A stretch of DNA of 64,000 nucleotides from Datnioides undecimradiatus (lineage: Eukaryota; Chordata; Actinopteri; Lobotiformes; Datnioididae), in NCBI GenBank assembly GCA_008933995.1, contig WARS01000013.1:13150808-13214807 (forward strand), read 5' to 3'. Under the pieces are notes generated by a model. That model saw only the letters and a program-made list of their open reading frames with translations, was not told where the DNA came from and made no database searches. A program made the position numbers and the translations under genes. Numbering within the stretch: the first letter of the stretch is position 1; each line of letters begins with the position of its first letter. Shown in pieces: positions 1 to 12,379 of the stretch.

Positions 1-245
1 CTGCTATGCTATGCCAATGATGTCTAGCTCTACATTCCCATCAGCACCTCGTCTCACGCCACTCGGACCGACTCCCTCATTCAAATTCAGTCATGGATGC
101 AATTCAACCTCCACAAATTATACTGGGATAACTCAACCCAAACACACTCCGTCCCAAACACACATCACAACTTCTGCTTCAATCACTGACAACTGCACTT
201 TATACCCCTCCCTACAGATCCACAGCATCTACATCAATTAAATCT
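1..245 (+). mobile_element. Decayed non-LTR retrotransposon (LINE) reverse-transcriptase fragment
   Basis: Reading from base 7 gives CYAND-V-stop-LYIPIS, followed by a stretch ending SWMQFNLHKL near base 120. This matches the catalytic YADD block and downstream helix of fish LINE reverse transcriptases (L2/CR1-like), where the usual text is CYADDTQLY. Here the first catalytic Asp has become Asn (bases 16-18) and the Gln codon has become TAG (25-27). The similarity fades after about base 125 and further stops follow, so this is a dead fragment. It probably sits in an intron or the 3' flank of eif4b and may continue off the left edge. The exact LINE clade cannot be settled from this short piece. 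Confidence 0.75.
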
Positions 246-421
246 CTAATCACTTCCCTTTTCTACCAAAACGTTTAATTTGTCACCACCCATCACTCTC
301 CCCCCAATGCTGACAAAACTTCCACACCTGTACATATTGTTTATACTTTCCAAATTGATAAAGATAAAACGAGTTTCCTGAAAGGGAAGCTCTTTAAAAA
401 CAAAATGTTTCAGTATCATAC

Positions 422-3400
422 CTCTTCCAGAAGTGCTTCCTTGCTGTGAAGACTCACTTCCTGTGCGAGATCGCTCCACATGAGAATCCTCATTGCGCCA
501 GCTTGGGTCCCTGAATAACAGAGCTAACGATTAGGCGTGCTTGCAAACTCTAGATGGCATAAGGCAACAAATGTTTGGATACAAATGTTTGACATTTTGA
601 CCTAGACTGTCAGCTTTATCGCCCAGCCTTCCTTTGCAAACCAGGGAATATCTAAAAACTGTACTTTGACTTTGCAAAACTAGAGTTTCCATTGTAAAAT
701 AATCAAATATCAAGTAACAACCATTCATGTCAACCGCTGACCTGTCTCGCATCTTTCTGTCAGGGACCCGGCTTTTGTCCTCCTCCAGCCGTCTTTGCAG
801 CCTCTCTTCCTCTTTCTTCAGCCTCTCCTCCACCTCCCTCTCCTTGGCTGCCGTGTCGACCGGCTTGGCCGCACCAAAGATGGATGAGGCCCTGCTGCCG
901 GAGCTCGGAGCAGCAGCTGGGGAGGTTCCGCCGCTGCTACCTTCCTCCTCTTTGGGCACGCTACGAGGCTTAAGGTTCAACTTGGGTCTCTGCTGAGGAG
1001 CTGGTGTGAGAACAGGAAAGAATATTATTAATATAGGGTGGTGTGCCTATGAATATCTGAACTTGGTGTTAAAAACAATTTAAGTAATGTTGACCAAATG
1101 CAGTCTTTACAAATCAAACTCGCACCTCTCTCCTCGCGCCTCTCATCCCGTCTCTCATACCGGTCATCGCGGTCCCCATAACGATCCCGGTCCCCATAAC
1201 GATCATTGCTACCCCGACTGTCGTCATAATCCCGCCGGAAGCCGCTGCCAAAGGCCCGACGACCTCCACCACCACCACGAGAGTCATAACCTACGAAGTA
1301 GAGAAGACATTACAATTGAGGTGTATTTGTATAAAAAGGTGTGAGGTGTTTAAAATGCAAAGGCAAAACTATTGCTACTGAGGTCATCTAAACCCTAACG
1401 CAGGGTCAAAACAGGAAGAATAACACACCTCCTCTGTCATAGTCTCTGCGGTCTCTGTCATCATAGCGATCCCGATAGCGGTCTCTTCCTCCATCATAAC
1501 GGTCATTGTCCCGTCGTGGCCCATCTCTGTAACGATCCGACTCATAACGGTCCCGTGATCCTGCAAGAATTGTTAAAAAAAACAAAAAACAAAACTCAAT
1601 GCCTCTTTACACATGGAATAAACAGATTGTCTGACCTGCTTCTGTGCATCAGAAAGTCTGTCTGACAGAAAGGAATGCATTACTTGTATGAAGTAATTAA
1701 ATAAGGATACATTCTTATATCTCAAAGCAGATCATATTTTATAACTGATATTAGGCATCATTACAATCCGGAAGTTAAATCATAGAAAAAACATTTTGCA
1801 AAGGAGTTCAGACACTTTCATATAGTTAGCTTGCTTTAACAATTTTTTCAACCAATATTCTTCTTGGACATGAAAGTTGTATCCCTTTTTTTTCTTGTTA
1901 AGATGGAATTGACACCAACGACACTAAAAATAAGTTCCTTCTGTCCAAAACTGTTAACACAATCATCCTGGGATCAAGTGTGAAATAAGCTAGGATGCTG
2001 AAGCACAAACAAAGCCAACTCTGACTCACTCTCTCCAAAAGCTTCATCTCTCCTGGGAGGTCCATCATCTGAGTCTGCACTGGGCCGAGCCCTCCAGTCA
2101 GTGTCTGTCTTGTCAGGACCCATGTCTGACATCCTTCCACCCCTGTCTCGGCCTCCCATAGAGCCACCGTCTCTCTCTGAGGTGTAAGAAAAACAAAAAG
2201 ACGACATATTCAGTTAGATAATATGAAGGTTAAGGGACATCGTCTCACATGTGTAAATGATGATAAAGGCAAAGGTTTCAGCATTTAAAAAAACAACAAC
2301 AAAAAGAGGTTAGCAACGCACCTTTATCATTAGACTGGCCTGCAATATCCACACGGATCCTTCGGTTCCCAAGGTTCTGTTCACACGATAGAGAGGACAA
2401 ATAGTGAATCATACACATTTTTGCAAGAGAAAGATGGACAATTAAAGGTCTCTTTCATTTTATGCAGAGAGGCAAGATTTTATTGTGCAATGCAAGTAAA
2501 GGTTTAGTTCAAGATATGAAAACAAAATGCAAAAGTATGAAACCAATTTCTTGTTGCACCCTCTCACCTCCTCGCTGAGACTAAGGGCCCTCAGAAGGGA
2601 ATCCAGATCATCAAATTCAGCATAGCCAAAGCCCTTCAGCCTCTCTGGGTTACTGGGCTCTCGGGGCAGACGCACTGCACTGATCTGGAGATAAAGACAG
2701 TGACAGAATAACATATGAAACAGAAAAGGCAGGTCTGTACCATTCACCCAAACATGAGACAGAGAAACAAATAAGTGTACTAAGGAAAAATATAGTAGCA
2801 TGGTTTGACTTCAGAATAAACAATAAACAAAATGCCAGATAAGAATATTTGTCATCAAAGTCTTCCCTCACATTTTACAAAGAATGACCTGGTTGACACT
2901 GTGTGACTGCTGTGGTTGACTTAAGTGTGACATGTTATTTGAAGTACTGGGTCCTGCAATGGGGAAAGCAAGAGAACTTTATACATATTTTAGCAGTATT
3001 ATAGCAAATAAGGTGTGCACGTATCTGAAGTACTAAAACAGTGCTGAACATGTTTTAGGGGTTTGTATTCCCGTTACTGGCACAGCATTTGGAGCATCTT
3101 GAATTTTGTAAGCTGTGTTATGTGTAAAGAGTCTTTTTCCCAACATTCTTGGCTAAAAACGTAAATCATTTGAGGTATTCCTTTGATGCCAATACAGTGT
3201 GACAAACAGTTTGAGTAGGATCCTAATTACACATCAAAAAACAAAAACAACAAGGCAGACATGTGTGTCTGGTTCTAAACAACAACAATTACTAAACAAA
3301 CTCATTCACCCTGCACTGTGTAATGTCAAACAACCCCAAGGGAAACAGGTCACTGTGAACTAAAATTTTAAAGATTTAAATTTCAGATGTTACTGAATGT

Positions 3401-6400
3401 TGACAAGTCTGACGTTCAGATGAGTTAAGTGTGAAGAGCAAAGAAAGAGTGAAACAGAAACTGTCACTTCAGTTCCACTGTTTGCGTTGCGTTGCAAAAT
3501 GAAGCGTTTCAATAGCTGCAGCCACCAAGTGCTACATGTTATGGGCCCTTCGCTGAGCGTGTTTGCATGCTACACCTACTGCCAAGCCGCGGAAGAAGTC
3601 TTTGATCGATTCCTCGGTGACTTCATAGGGGAGGTTGCCCAAAAATGCAGTGTAAGGTGGACTGCGGGGCAGACGAGACCGGTCAATACTGGGTTCACGC
3701 GCCGAACGTGGCGCTGTAGGCAAAATGGAGCGGTCAATGGGTGGAGCCCGATAGCTATCCTCCTCCGTGTGCCACGAAGTGGAGACTGATGAGAAAGGAG
3801 GACAAAAATTGGTTTTAATAACCTCAAACTTTCTTGGTACTAATAAAAAAATAACGGATTGTTCCCTTTTTGATAGTCCTTCAATCACATCATTATTCTG
3901 TTCTCATGGATGAATTAAACAGACAAAGTTGAAGAAGAAATGTATATAAATTCATGAGTATACATAGCGTCCAATTACATGGATGAAAACATACAGAAGG
4001 AATACATACAAATTCAGAAACGAGTGTGACTAATTGAGACTGGAAACCTTTTTATATCATACGCAATTTCAATTCAGAGGACACTTAAGTGTTCTGTTAG
4101 GTAATTATGAGAGTCAATCACTGTTAGGTCTGATACTAGCTTTTGTTCAGATACTGTAATATTAAAGATATTAAGTACCAAAAGAAATTAAAGTACCATA
4201 AACATTCATAAATTGCTACATTCTGTATGAACTTCTAGAAAGACAACAATCCAGATGTCACTTGACATGTGATCATGTCATGTGTTACTCTTCAAGGAAG
4301 ATAAAGCTGAACACAAAATGTGCAATATGATTATTCAAAATTGTAAGGTTCAGTAGCCCACCTGTTACAAAAAATACAAATGCATCATGCAAGGTAATAT
4401 GTTGATGCGTACTTCAACACAAAGTGCAGAAGAAACTAAATGCACAGAGCAACAGCTCCTGGTGATTAAAACTGAAGACTTAAATTGTTCTATATTAAAC
4501 CACATTCCAGTTAAAACAAGTGCAGAGCAAAGTTTATAGTTTTTACATATGGGGCTAAAACATGTCCAGAAACTAGTTTTACATTGCAAGAAGCAGTGCA
4601 GCAGTTTTGGAAAAGTAACCATATCATTTAAAAAGAATGAAATACTTCATCAATTTAACATGCCATGGCAATAAACTGCAATCTTAGACAGCATGCATTA
4701 AAGGGGTGTGGTTTACATGAAGAAGAAACAAGTATCAGCTGACACTCAATAGTGACATTGGACTGAAAATTTGGTGTGAAGCCGTGTCTACACGGTTAAC
4801 TATCTGTTCTGACCTTTGACTGCCTCGCAACCTAGTAAGACCAGGACTCATTTCACATTCAGTCCAACCAAAACTGTTTACAGCAGCACCAGTTTTAATG
4901 CATTCTTCAACACATTTCAAGTTTTCCCCACACAACTTAGAAACAACCTGAGTGATAGAGAGAAGAGATTGACTTTAATGCTCAAAGGAAAGACGCAAGA
5001 CAGATGCAAGGTATGCGTGATAGAGATTTAATGTGCCACATTTCAGTGTGGCCTCACCATCACCATCCAGGTCATCAGTCTCGTCTGCCCAGCTGGTGGA
5101 CTTGGTTGGGTAGCTAGGGGCCATACTGCCTCCACTGTCTTCTGCCAGGAAGTCAGTGAGAGTGAGGGTCTTCCCCTTCTTATTCTTCTTCTTAGCTAAA
5201 AGGGGAGAGGAACAGAGAGTACACAGTCAGCTGTGAAAGAAACACTGATGTGTGTTAAGGATGTTTCTGAAGACTTTATCAACAGCCTGACCCTTTATTT
5301 GAGAAATATAGATAACCACTAAATAGTTGTGAAATACACACTTGTTTGATATTAAACCTGTTTGTCTGGGAAAACTACAGATGCCAAATAAACTTCCCAC
5401 ATGCCTTTGGGTATAGCGCCAGATGTTAAAGAAGGTGAGTATAAACAAGGTGATTTCAGTCAGTATGGTTTTAGCTTGTATTAATTCCAACTATTAATTT
5501 AAAATAAAAAACATCTACTGTCATTATAATGAGTCTAATGCATGATGCACCACTTTGAGAGTTATTCTTTATAACACAAACAGAAATGTTGCATGTGTGG
5601 GTCTCCATTCATGTGGTCAGCTGTTTCTCTACACAGACATCTCATACTACACTGATTGTACTATGAGATGTTGTCCAGCCAGGCCAGATAAGGGAACTGC
5701 AATGTATGAGTGATAAAAACACTGACTTAAGAAGTAAACACACAGGGAGTGGTCTGCCTGTCCAACTGTCACTGTGCAGCACGCCACAACACACTTGCCT
5801 CTCTGTTAAGTGTGGGTGCAATAATTGAGAAAAGTTCAAACCATTGGGCTGCCCACTTGATGCATTTTTCAAGCAACAAAACCTTGGACTCTGAATCATT
5901 TCAAACCAGTGCAGAACATCCCTCCCACTGTTTGTTTGATAGACCCACAGTTGCCAGTTGATGCACACTGCTCATCTCATTGAGCAGGTCTGGTTTGTTT
6001 TGGTCTGAGGGAGAGCAAAAAAAAAGGGTGGGGGGGGCACAAAGCTGTGCCGTGAGCTTTATTGTGAAAATCCCAGCTGTCAGGACATTCTTTACACGCA
6101 TCAAAACAAAACCTACACAAATAGAGAGAGCTACACAGGCCGTTTACTTCCCTGGGCATAATGCTCTGTCATTGTTTACTGTTAACAGGCCTAACTAACT
6201 GGTCTTGACTCGTTGTATCCACCTAAACAAAAAATCATTAAGTGGCTGTTTGGTAGCTTTCCTAGCACTCCACATTAATATGACATTAGCAAAGCTAGGG
6301 AGCAGTGTAGCGTCAACTTTTGGCAGCAACTTGCTGCTTTCTGCTAAAGCTAATGTTACAGCAGCATAACAGCTACCAGAGCAGACAGTTATCGGGTAAA

Positions 6401-7208
6401 CACGCAGGTTGTTTGCTTGCTATCTACGCAGGTCGCTTTTGTCTTTATGCCGATGCGGGCTTAGTCAGCACAGTACTGCTGACGGGGGGAAGTATCCCTG
6501 CTTAGCTGGCTAGGTTTTAGGGCCTAGCGCACGTCGCAGCGCCAGGATTCAAGTGCGCCATCATCGGGGCAGGAGTTAGCCTGCCGAATGGGACGGCTCA
6601 AAGTTGTGAAAGCTGCCAGAGAAGTGTGCAGGATGCGAACCAAGAGGCCCAGCTGCCCCGTTTCATCAAAGACTGATTGCCAGGGAGCCTGGCTGCACAC
6701 GTGGGGAGACTCCTCGGGCTGCCCGGACTTCTCGGCCCAACCCCTCCTCCACGAAACGCGCTTGCGCCCGATGCTTATCAGCTCTGAGCGCCACGGCGAG
6801 CCCCGCTACGGGCATACAATGTGCCAGCTCTGCACGCAGTTACAAACATTACACGACATGTCACACAATGCCCAATACGTGTAATACCGGGCGAAGTCAA
6901 AAGCGGACAACCGAAACATCGTAATAATGTCCACGGGAAGAGCCCACATGTAATCTGGAGGTTAAGAATTCCAGATTGTGCAAGTCGTTGCTTCGTTCAT
7001 TCGTCTTCCTCCAGCAGTTGCGCCTTTAACGGATCAAAACAACCGACGAACCGATTTATACACGCCGGACAACGACGCAAATCGATAACACGAGGCGTTA
7101 ACATTATTAAAACTTAATATGATCAATTATATCGTGGTATAACCCGCTTAATTTCCACCCAACCGACCCAGATCGTTCACCCTCATAAACCTCACCTGAC
7201 GCCGCCAT
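422..7208 (-). CDS. eif4b: Eukaryotic translation initiation factor 4B, N-terminal ten exons (3' end outside window)
   Basis: eIF4B is a cytoplasmic RNA-binding cofactor that stimulates the eIF4A helicase during ribosome recruitment to mRNA. Coding exons in transcript order are 7208-7196, 5195-5058, 3785-3580, 2684-2568, 2376-2322, 2176-2030, 1560-1429, 1290-1126, 1000-742 and 510-422. All junctions are GT-AG and in phase, giving 1321 coding bases (440 codons plus one base). The first exon encodes only MAAS plus one base. An RRM spans about residues 95-172, with RNP2 AFLGNL (97-102) and RNP1 KGFGYAEF (136-143). A DRYG-type Asp/Arg/Tyr/Gly-rich region follows in exons 7-8 (about 226-324), then the KPVDTAA and charged helical segment, and ERSRTGSESSQ in the last exon seen. 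The remaining C-terminal third lies left of the window. Zebrafish carries two eif4b paralogues, and which one this is cannot be told here. Confidence 0.95.
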
Positions 7209-7400
7209 GTTGGAGAGCGAGTTCGTAGTAGTTCCCGGATGAAGGCGTCAGAGGTTTATTATCGGGAGCGCGCATCGCCGTTCACAGATCTGTCTCCTCC
7301 CTTGTTTGTCTTTCTCGCGTCTGCCAACTGCAACGGCTGACGATTCCTTTTGACCAAGTTTTCGTCCTTACTGTCACAGATGCACCGCTAGCCGTAACTT
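6480..7400 (-). promoter_or_regulatory. CpG-rich 5' region of eif4b (promoter, first exon and start of intron 1)
   Basis: The sequence around the first coding exon (7208-7196) is visibly richer in CpG than the rest of the window, for example around 6520-6560, 6700-6800, 7020-7080 and 7190-7330. I see no convincing TATA box upstream of 7208. A CpG-rich, TATA-less start is typical of a housekeeping translation factor. Several pyrimidine-rich stretches precede the ATG on the minus strand, but I cannot place the transcription start. Intron 1 (7195-5196) otherwise holds nothing I recognise. Confidence 0.5.
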
Positions 7401-8606
7401 TTAATGTGTTTCTCGTCAATAGGAGTCAGCAAATCCTTTGACGGTATTATAGTATACTTTAAAATCTGAAATATGTAACTATGCATCCTATGCATTAGCT
7501 CTAACTTAAGGATACTGTTTCAACATCTGAGGGCTATAATAACAGCACAGTAATGATTCTAGAATTTAAAACCCCCCATAGGTCAAGCCAGACCTTGGTA
7601 TATGTGTACTGATGTTTGTTTATATTCATAAATTATTTTAAAGATGCACTTTCAAACTGTAGTATACTACAATGCATTCTGTTATTGAATTAATGTGAAA
7701 GCAGCATTTTGATATACCACCTAAAAATGATGTCAATTATGCCACTTTGGCATTAAGATAAAGATAATAATAAAGATAACCTCATATCTTACAAGTGCAT
7801 TGCATTTTTTGCGTAAAATCTTTATGTAATAGTAACTACAGTAGCTGTGAAATTAGTGTGTTGGACTAATGTATGGATGTATAAAGTAGCGTCATGTGGA
7901 AATGCCTGAAAAGTGTTAATTAGTGGGACTTTTTTCCCAATGATGAGTTTTGAAGAAAGCAAAAAAGGTGATTAGTGCTGTATTTAAAATTGCATTATTC
8001 TCACTGTGAATTAGTCAATTAAAGCTGCAGGCAAGAGGTGCTGAGACAAAACCATACAGGCATGTCATTTATATATACACTCTATTATGTGAATATGTGT
8101 CTCCCTGCTTGTTTTAAAGCTAATCTGCCCTCTAGTGGCCAAACATGAACTAAAGCAGCTTTAGGGGGAACGGTGACATCCTGTGATTCGTCAGCCATTT
8201 CTTTTAATTTTTGGGTGGGGCATGTTAAAATTAGGTAGCTCATGTTATGCAAATCAGTGAGAGCAATGATCATGCAGTTAATATGATAAGAGGTCAACAC
8301 AAAATGTTGTGTAGACTTTCCCTCATTATGTAAAAATAACAAATGAAAGAGCCTTGAATGTGGGTCAAAAAGTGGTTTTATTGACTTTTTATGAGAGAGC
8401 AACAATAGCTTCTTTTGAAATAGCCCTGTTTCATTATGGCGTGGTCAAATGCTTTTATTCAGAATTATTGCTTAAATCATTTCTGGTTTGCATGGTATGT
8501 GGTCTCATTTCAAAACTGGCTTTGGATTTTTTTTTCCCATTATGGACAACTTTGTGGGTAGCTCTTGCTTTCATTGTTGGGACGGTCCCACATTATTTGT
8601 TCCAAA

Positions 8607-11173
8607 TTAGATCGTGGCTGCCAGCTCATCCAGTGCATCCTGGAGTCTGTAAAAACACAAATTAAACATTTTGACTTTCAAAATACCCATTTGTCATGTG
8701 AACTGACTGGAACTACTGCCTTACTTTATGATGTAGTTATACTTGGCCATGCAAACCATGATAACAAGAGATTTTAGTATTCACCTCCACCATCATCATC
8801 ACTTTGCTTCGATCTGTTTTTTCTCCTCCACCTCTTTATAACTCTTACTTGAAGTCTCCACCATCCAGCAGACCCTTGTACGTGGAAATCTCAGCCTCCA
8901 GTTTCATCTTCATGTTGAGCAGCGCCTCATACTCTTGAGTCTGTTGCTGAATGTTTGCACGCAATTTGGTCAGCTCCTCCTCCAGTCGGATAATAATGGC
9001 GTTGTACTTCTCCATCTCCATGTTGTTTCGTAGCTCTGTGTTGCGTAACGTGTCCTCTAAGGAGGCTTTCTAATGAGGGATTGAAAAGAAAGAATCAACA
9101 GTATACCAAGGTCTAAATTGGGAGAACATGGGAAAGTTCCAGCCTTTGTGAAAATGATCATTTGGGATATATTTGCTTTATTAAAAAAGATATGACAGTT
9201 GAAATTTGATTTTTTGCAGCAAGAATTAAGAATCTAATAAGAGTATTATTTGATGTTCCTGAATGCCATCAAAAACAGAATATAAAACGTGTTTTTACAG
9301 TGCATACTTACCAAGCTCTGTTGGGACGCAAGTTCAATCTCCAAGGTCTGTATCTGTCTGGATAAGTCACCTATCTCTAGCTGGGCTCCCTGGAGAGCTT
9401 CTGTGTTCTGTGATACCTGCACCTGCACGTCTGCAATCTGACATGGAGATGTGAGAAAGCATGTTAGCCAACAAACAAGACACCTTCTGTAAGTGTATTC
9501 AAAAATGTATTTATCCTTGTCAACGCTGCTTCACCTGATTTTCGTGCCAACGTTTGAGGTCCTCTGCATTTTTCATGGCCATCTTCTCGTAGTTGTTCCT
9601 CATCTCCTCCATTATCTGGGACAGGTCCTGACCTTTTGGAGCATCAACGTCCACTTGCACACCTGACTGGGAGATCTGATTCCTCAGCTCCATTACCTCC
9701 TACACGGACGAGGGAAAGAAAGGAATGAGCAAAATTCAATTACAATGTGAACTTGTGAACCACTGCAGCTCCAAGTGTGATGATTAATCTGGATGTAGAT
9801 TAAAACTCACATTCTCATGGTTCTTCTTCAGGAAGGCAAGCTCCTCCTTCACAGCTTCGATCTCGGTCTCAATGTTCATCCTGGTCATGTTGGTGTCATC
9901 TATGACTTTCTTCAGCCCAGCGATGTCAGCCTCCACAGACTGGCGGATTGCCATCTCATTGTCATACCTATAGGAGTGCACAGACACAGCCTCTATTAAA
10001 CACACAATCAGCTGTAATTAACTCTGCTGTAGAGTATAATTTACTGAATGATATGTCTCAAAGTTGATAGTTTCAAAGTTGTAGTTTAGGTACAAACTGT
10101 TGCTGAAATGTAATAAATATGTGACTACATGTACTGTGGAAATCAGTGTTCAACCAGTGATTACAACGTTTGACACCAAAAGCATGTTTGCCTTTGTACA
10201 CTATGGGGAGTGTGAGTTTAGATGTGCTTATTCATATGAATGACTTTTATAAATATAAAAAAATAACTTTGAGATGAAATATAAAACTACATACTTTACT
10301 TTGAAGTCATCAGCTGCAAGACGGGCATTGTCAATCTGGAGCACATAACGGGCGTTCTCTGCAATCTTATCGAAGATCTGGATAGAAAACAATTCATGAG
10401 AAAACCAATTTCATCGATTGACATTATTTATTTTTGTTTTGTTTAAAAATACGTTTATTACCTTTTTGGGGTTTTTTTGTTGTTGTTTTTTTCTAATTTT
10501 GCTGGTTAGTCAGAATAAAACTGTTTAACCGAAGCTTTTCTTCACTGCATAACTAGGGTGGTTTCCTACAAACATCGATGTGCCATGAGATGGCAATGTT
10601 TCACACAACTACAGTCAGAGTTAAACATGTGATTTGAATCACGATTTCCTTTATGTAACAATAGAAACCCCAGAGTCACATTACATACTCATACTCACAA
10701 CATAGCTGAATCCATAGTAACATCCAGTGAAAAGAGGAACCACAAACTGAAGCACAGGAAGAAGTGAAGTTCCTGTGCCAAAACAGAATCTGGTTTGTTT
10801 TAGCACTGCTGGATAAATAGGTTTCCTGTCTGAATAACTCATACTCTGAGGTTTTTCTTCTCTCCAATTTTCACTGAGCTGCACTGTCTCAGTCTGTCAT
10901 TTTCTTTGTATATATCTCAAAATTCTTTGTGTGTAAGTATGCTTGCAGTTTTAGGCTTTCTAATGTGTCTATGATGTCCTGTGTGAGACAAAAAGGGGAC
11001 AAACTTGTCATAGTCCCACCATCAATGTGTCATTATGTGACATTGAAGATCTGGAGTCTGTAGAAGAATGTGACATTTGACTCTGCTGACTGGAGCTGAT
11101 TGTTATACAACCAACGCGCTTGCACGCAGCTATGTGTCCACAGACACACACTCACATGGGTAGTCCAAGATCC

Positions 11174-11208
<35 letters not shown>

Positions 11209-12265
11209 TTACCACACATCTGTTTCACATTGAGGCCCTCCCACACCAGAGAATACTTGTAGAACCACTATTTGCAAGCTGGACCATTTGGAAATGCTTT
11301 TGTCTGGTGAAGGTTTGTTTGAGAGTTATTCACTGTGTCTCTCATGATGCTGCCCGCGTGTTGGTGATTCATCAGAGGAAGTTCTGGCCACTTTGTGGCA
11401 GGAATGAGTTTTATGGGGGAGGGTTGGAGCTTAGCAACCACACCCTTCATTTTCTTGCAAGAAATGTGATAACTTACAAAGGGAAAGGCAGCCTTTGCCT
11501 GTCTCACAAAAGCATTATCAGTATTAAATACAATGTTTGGCATTTGATAAATGAATAAATTGATGAATACAGTGAAAAAAACTGCTGCTACAAGTAGCAT
11601 TCTGTTTAAGAAATTGTCTGTAATGATGAGTGCCATCACAGGAACACTGATTTTCATATTAGAGGCCCTATGAAGAATTTCTAGAGGTTCACATCCCTCA
11701 CATTTCTCATTCACTGTTTCCACTTTAACAACAACAGCTTCTTATTTTCAGACAATGTTTCATATTTAACTTCCACCTGTTCATTTTAATGAACACTACT
11801 CATTGTGCATACCTGTCTGCGTAGATCCTCAATGATGGGCTCATACTTGCTGTAGTCTTTCAAATCGGGCCCCCCCTTCTCCAGAGCCTCCCTGATCTTC
11901 ATCTCCAGCTCCTTGTTGGCCTGTTCCAGGTTCCTCACTGTCTCCAGGTAGTTGGCCAGGCGGTCATTTAGGTTCTGCATGGCTCCTCTCTCATTGCCAA
12001 TGATTCCAACACCGGCACTACCAGTAGCCATGGATGCACCCGCTCCACTAAACCCAGAGCCTACTCCACTGCTCAGCTTGAAGGCAGAGGAAGAAGAGGC
12101 CATTGGGGCACCAGATCGCAGGGAAGATGTAGAGAAGGAGGAAATGCGGGTGCCTTGTCCACCAGCACCACCATGAATACTGACAGCACAATAGCTGGGT
12201 GTAGAGCGGGACATGGAGATGTGAGTAGAAGGCATCTGATGCACGGTGGATCTTCTTAGGCTCAT
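8607..12265 (-). CDS. krt18: Type I keratin, keratin-18-like
   Basis: This is an acidic type I intermediate-filament protein that pairs with a type II keratin such as krt8 in simple epithelia. Coding exons in transcript order are 12265-11813, 10377-10295, 9967-9811, 9699-9535, 9437-9312, 9069-8849 and 8646-8607. The sizes 83, 157, 165, 126 and 221 for exons 2-6 are the classic type I keratin pattern. The protein is 414 residues. It has a Ser/Gly-rich head with AGGQGTRIS, like the K18 head, and a helix-initiation motif [13 protein letters not shown] at about 98-110. The coiled-coil rod ends [23 protein letters not shown], with KG where human K18 has RR. The last 40-bp exon adds only a short tail, [13 protein letters not shown], matching K18 LGDALDSS and then stopping early. 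Lying alone among type II keratins next to eif4b supports the krt18 assignment. Confidence 0.95.
11174..11209. repeat. (TG)n microsatellite in krt18 intron 1
   Basis: About 17 uninterrupted TG units lie within the first intron of the krt18-like gene. Confidence 0.95.
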
Positions 12266-12368
12266 TTCGGGTACGTTAAGGCACGACAGAGAATGAGGTG
12301 AAAAATGAGATGTGGAGACTCGCTGCTGGCCGGCTTAGAAAGTGACGCTGGCAGTGGGAAGTGGGGAA

Positions 12369-12374
12369 CTTATA
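12369..12374 (-). promoter_or_regulatory. TATA-like box of krt18
   Basis: TATAAG on the minus strand lies 104 bases upstream of the krt18 ATG. It would place the transcription start near 12340 and give a 5' UTR of roughly 75 bases. The position suits a TATA-driven keratin promoter, but the call rests on sequence and spacing only. Confidence 0.55.
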
Positions 12375-12379
12375 CTCCC

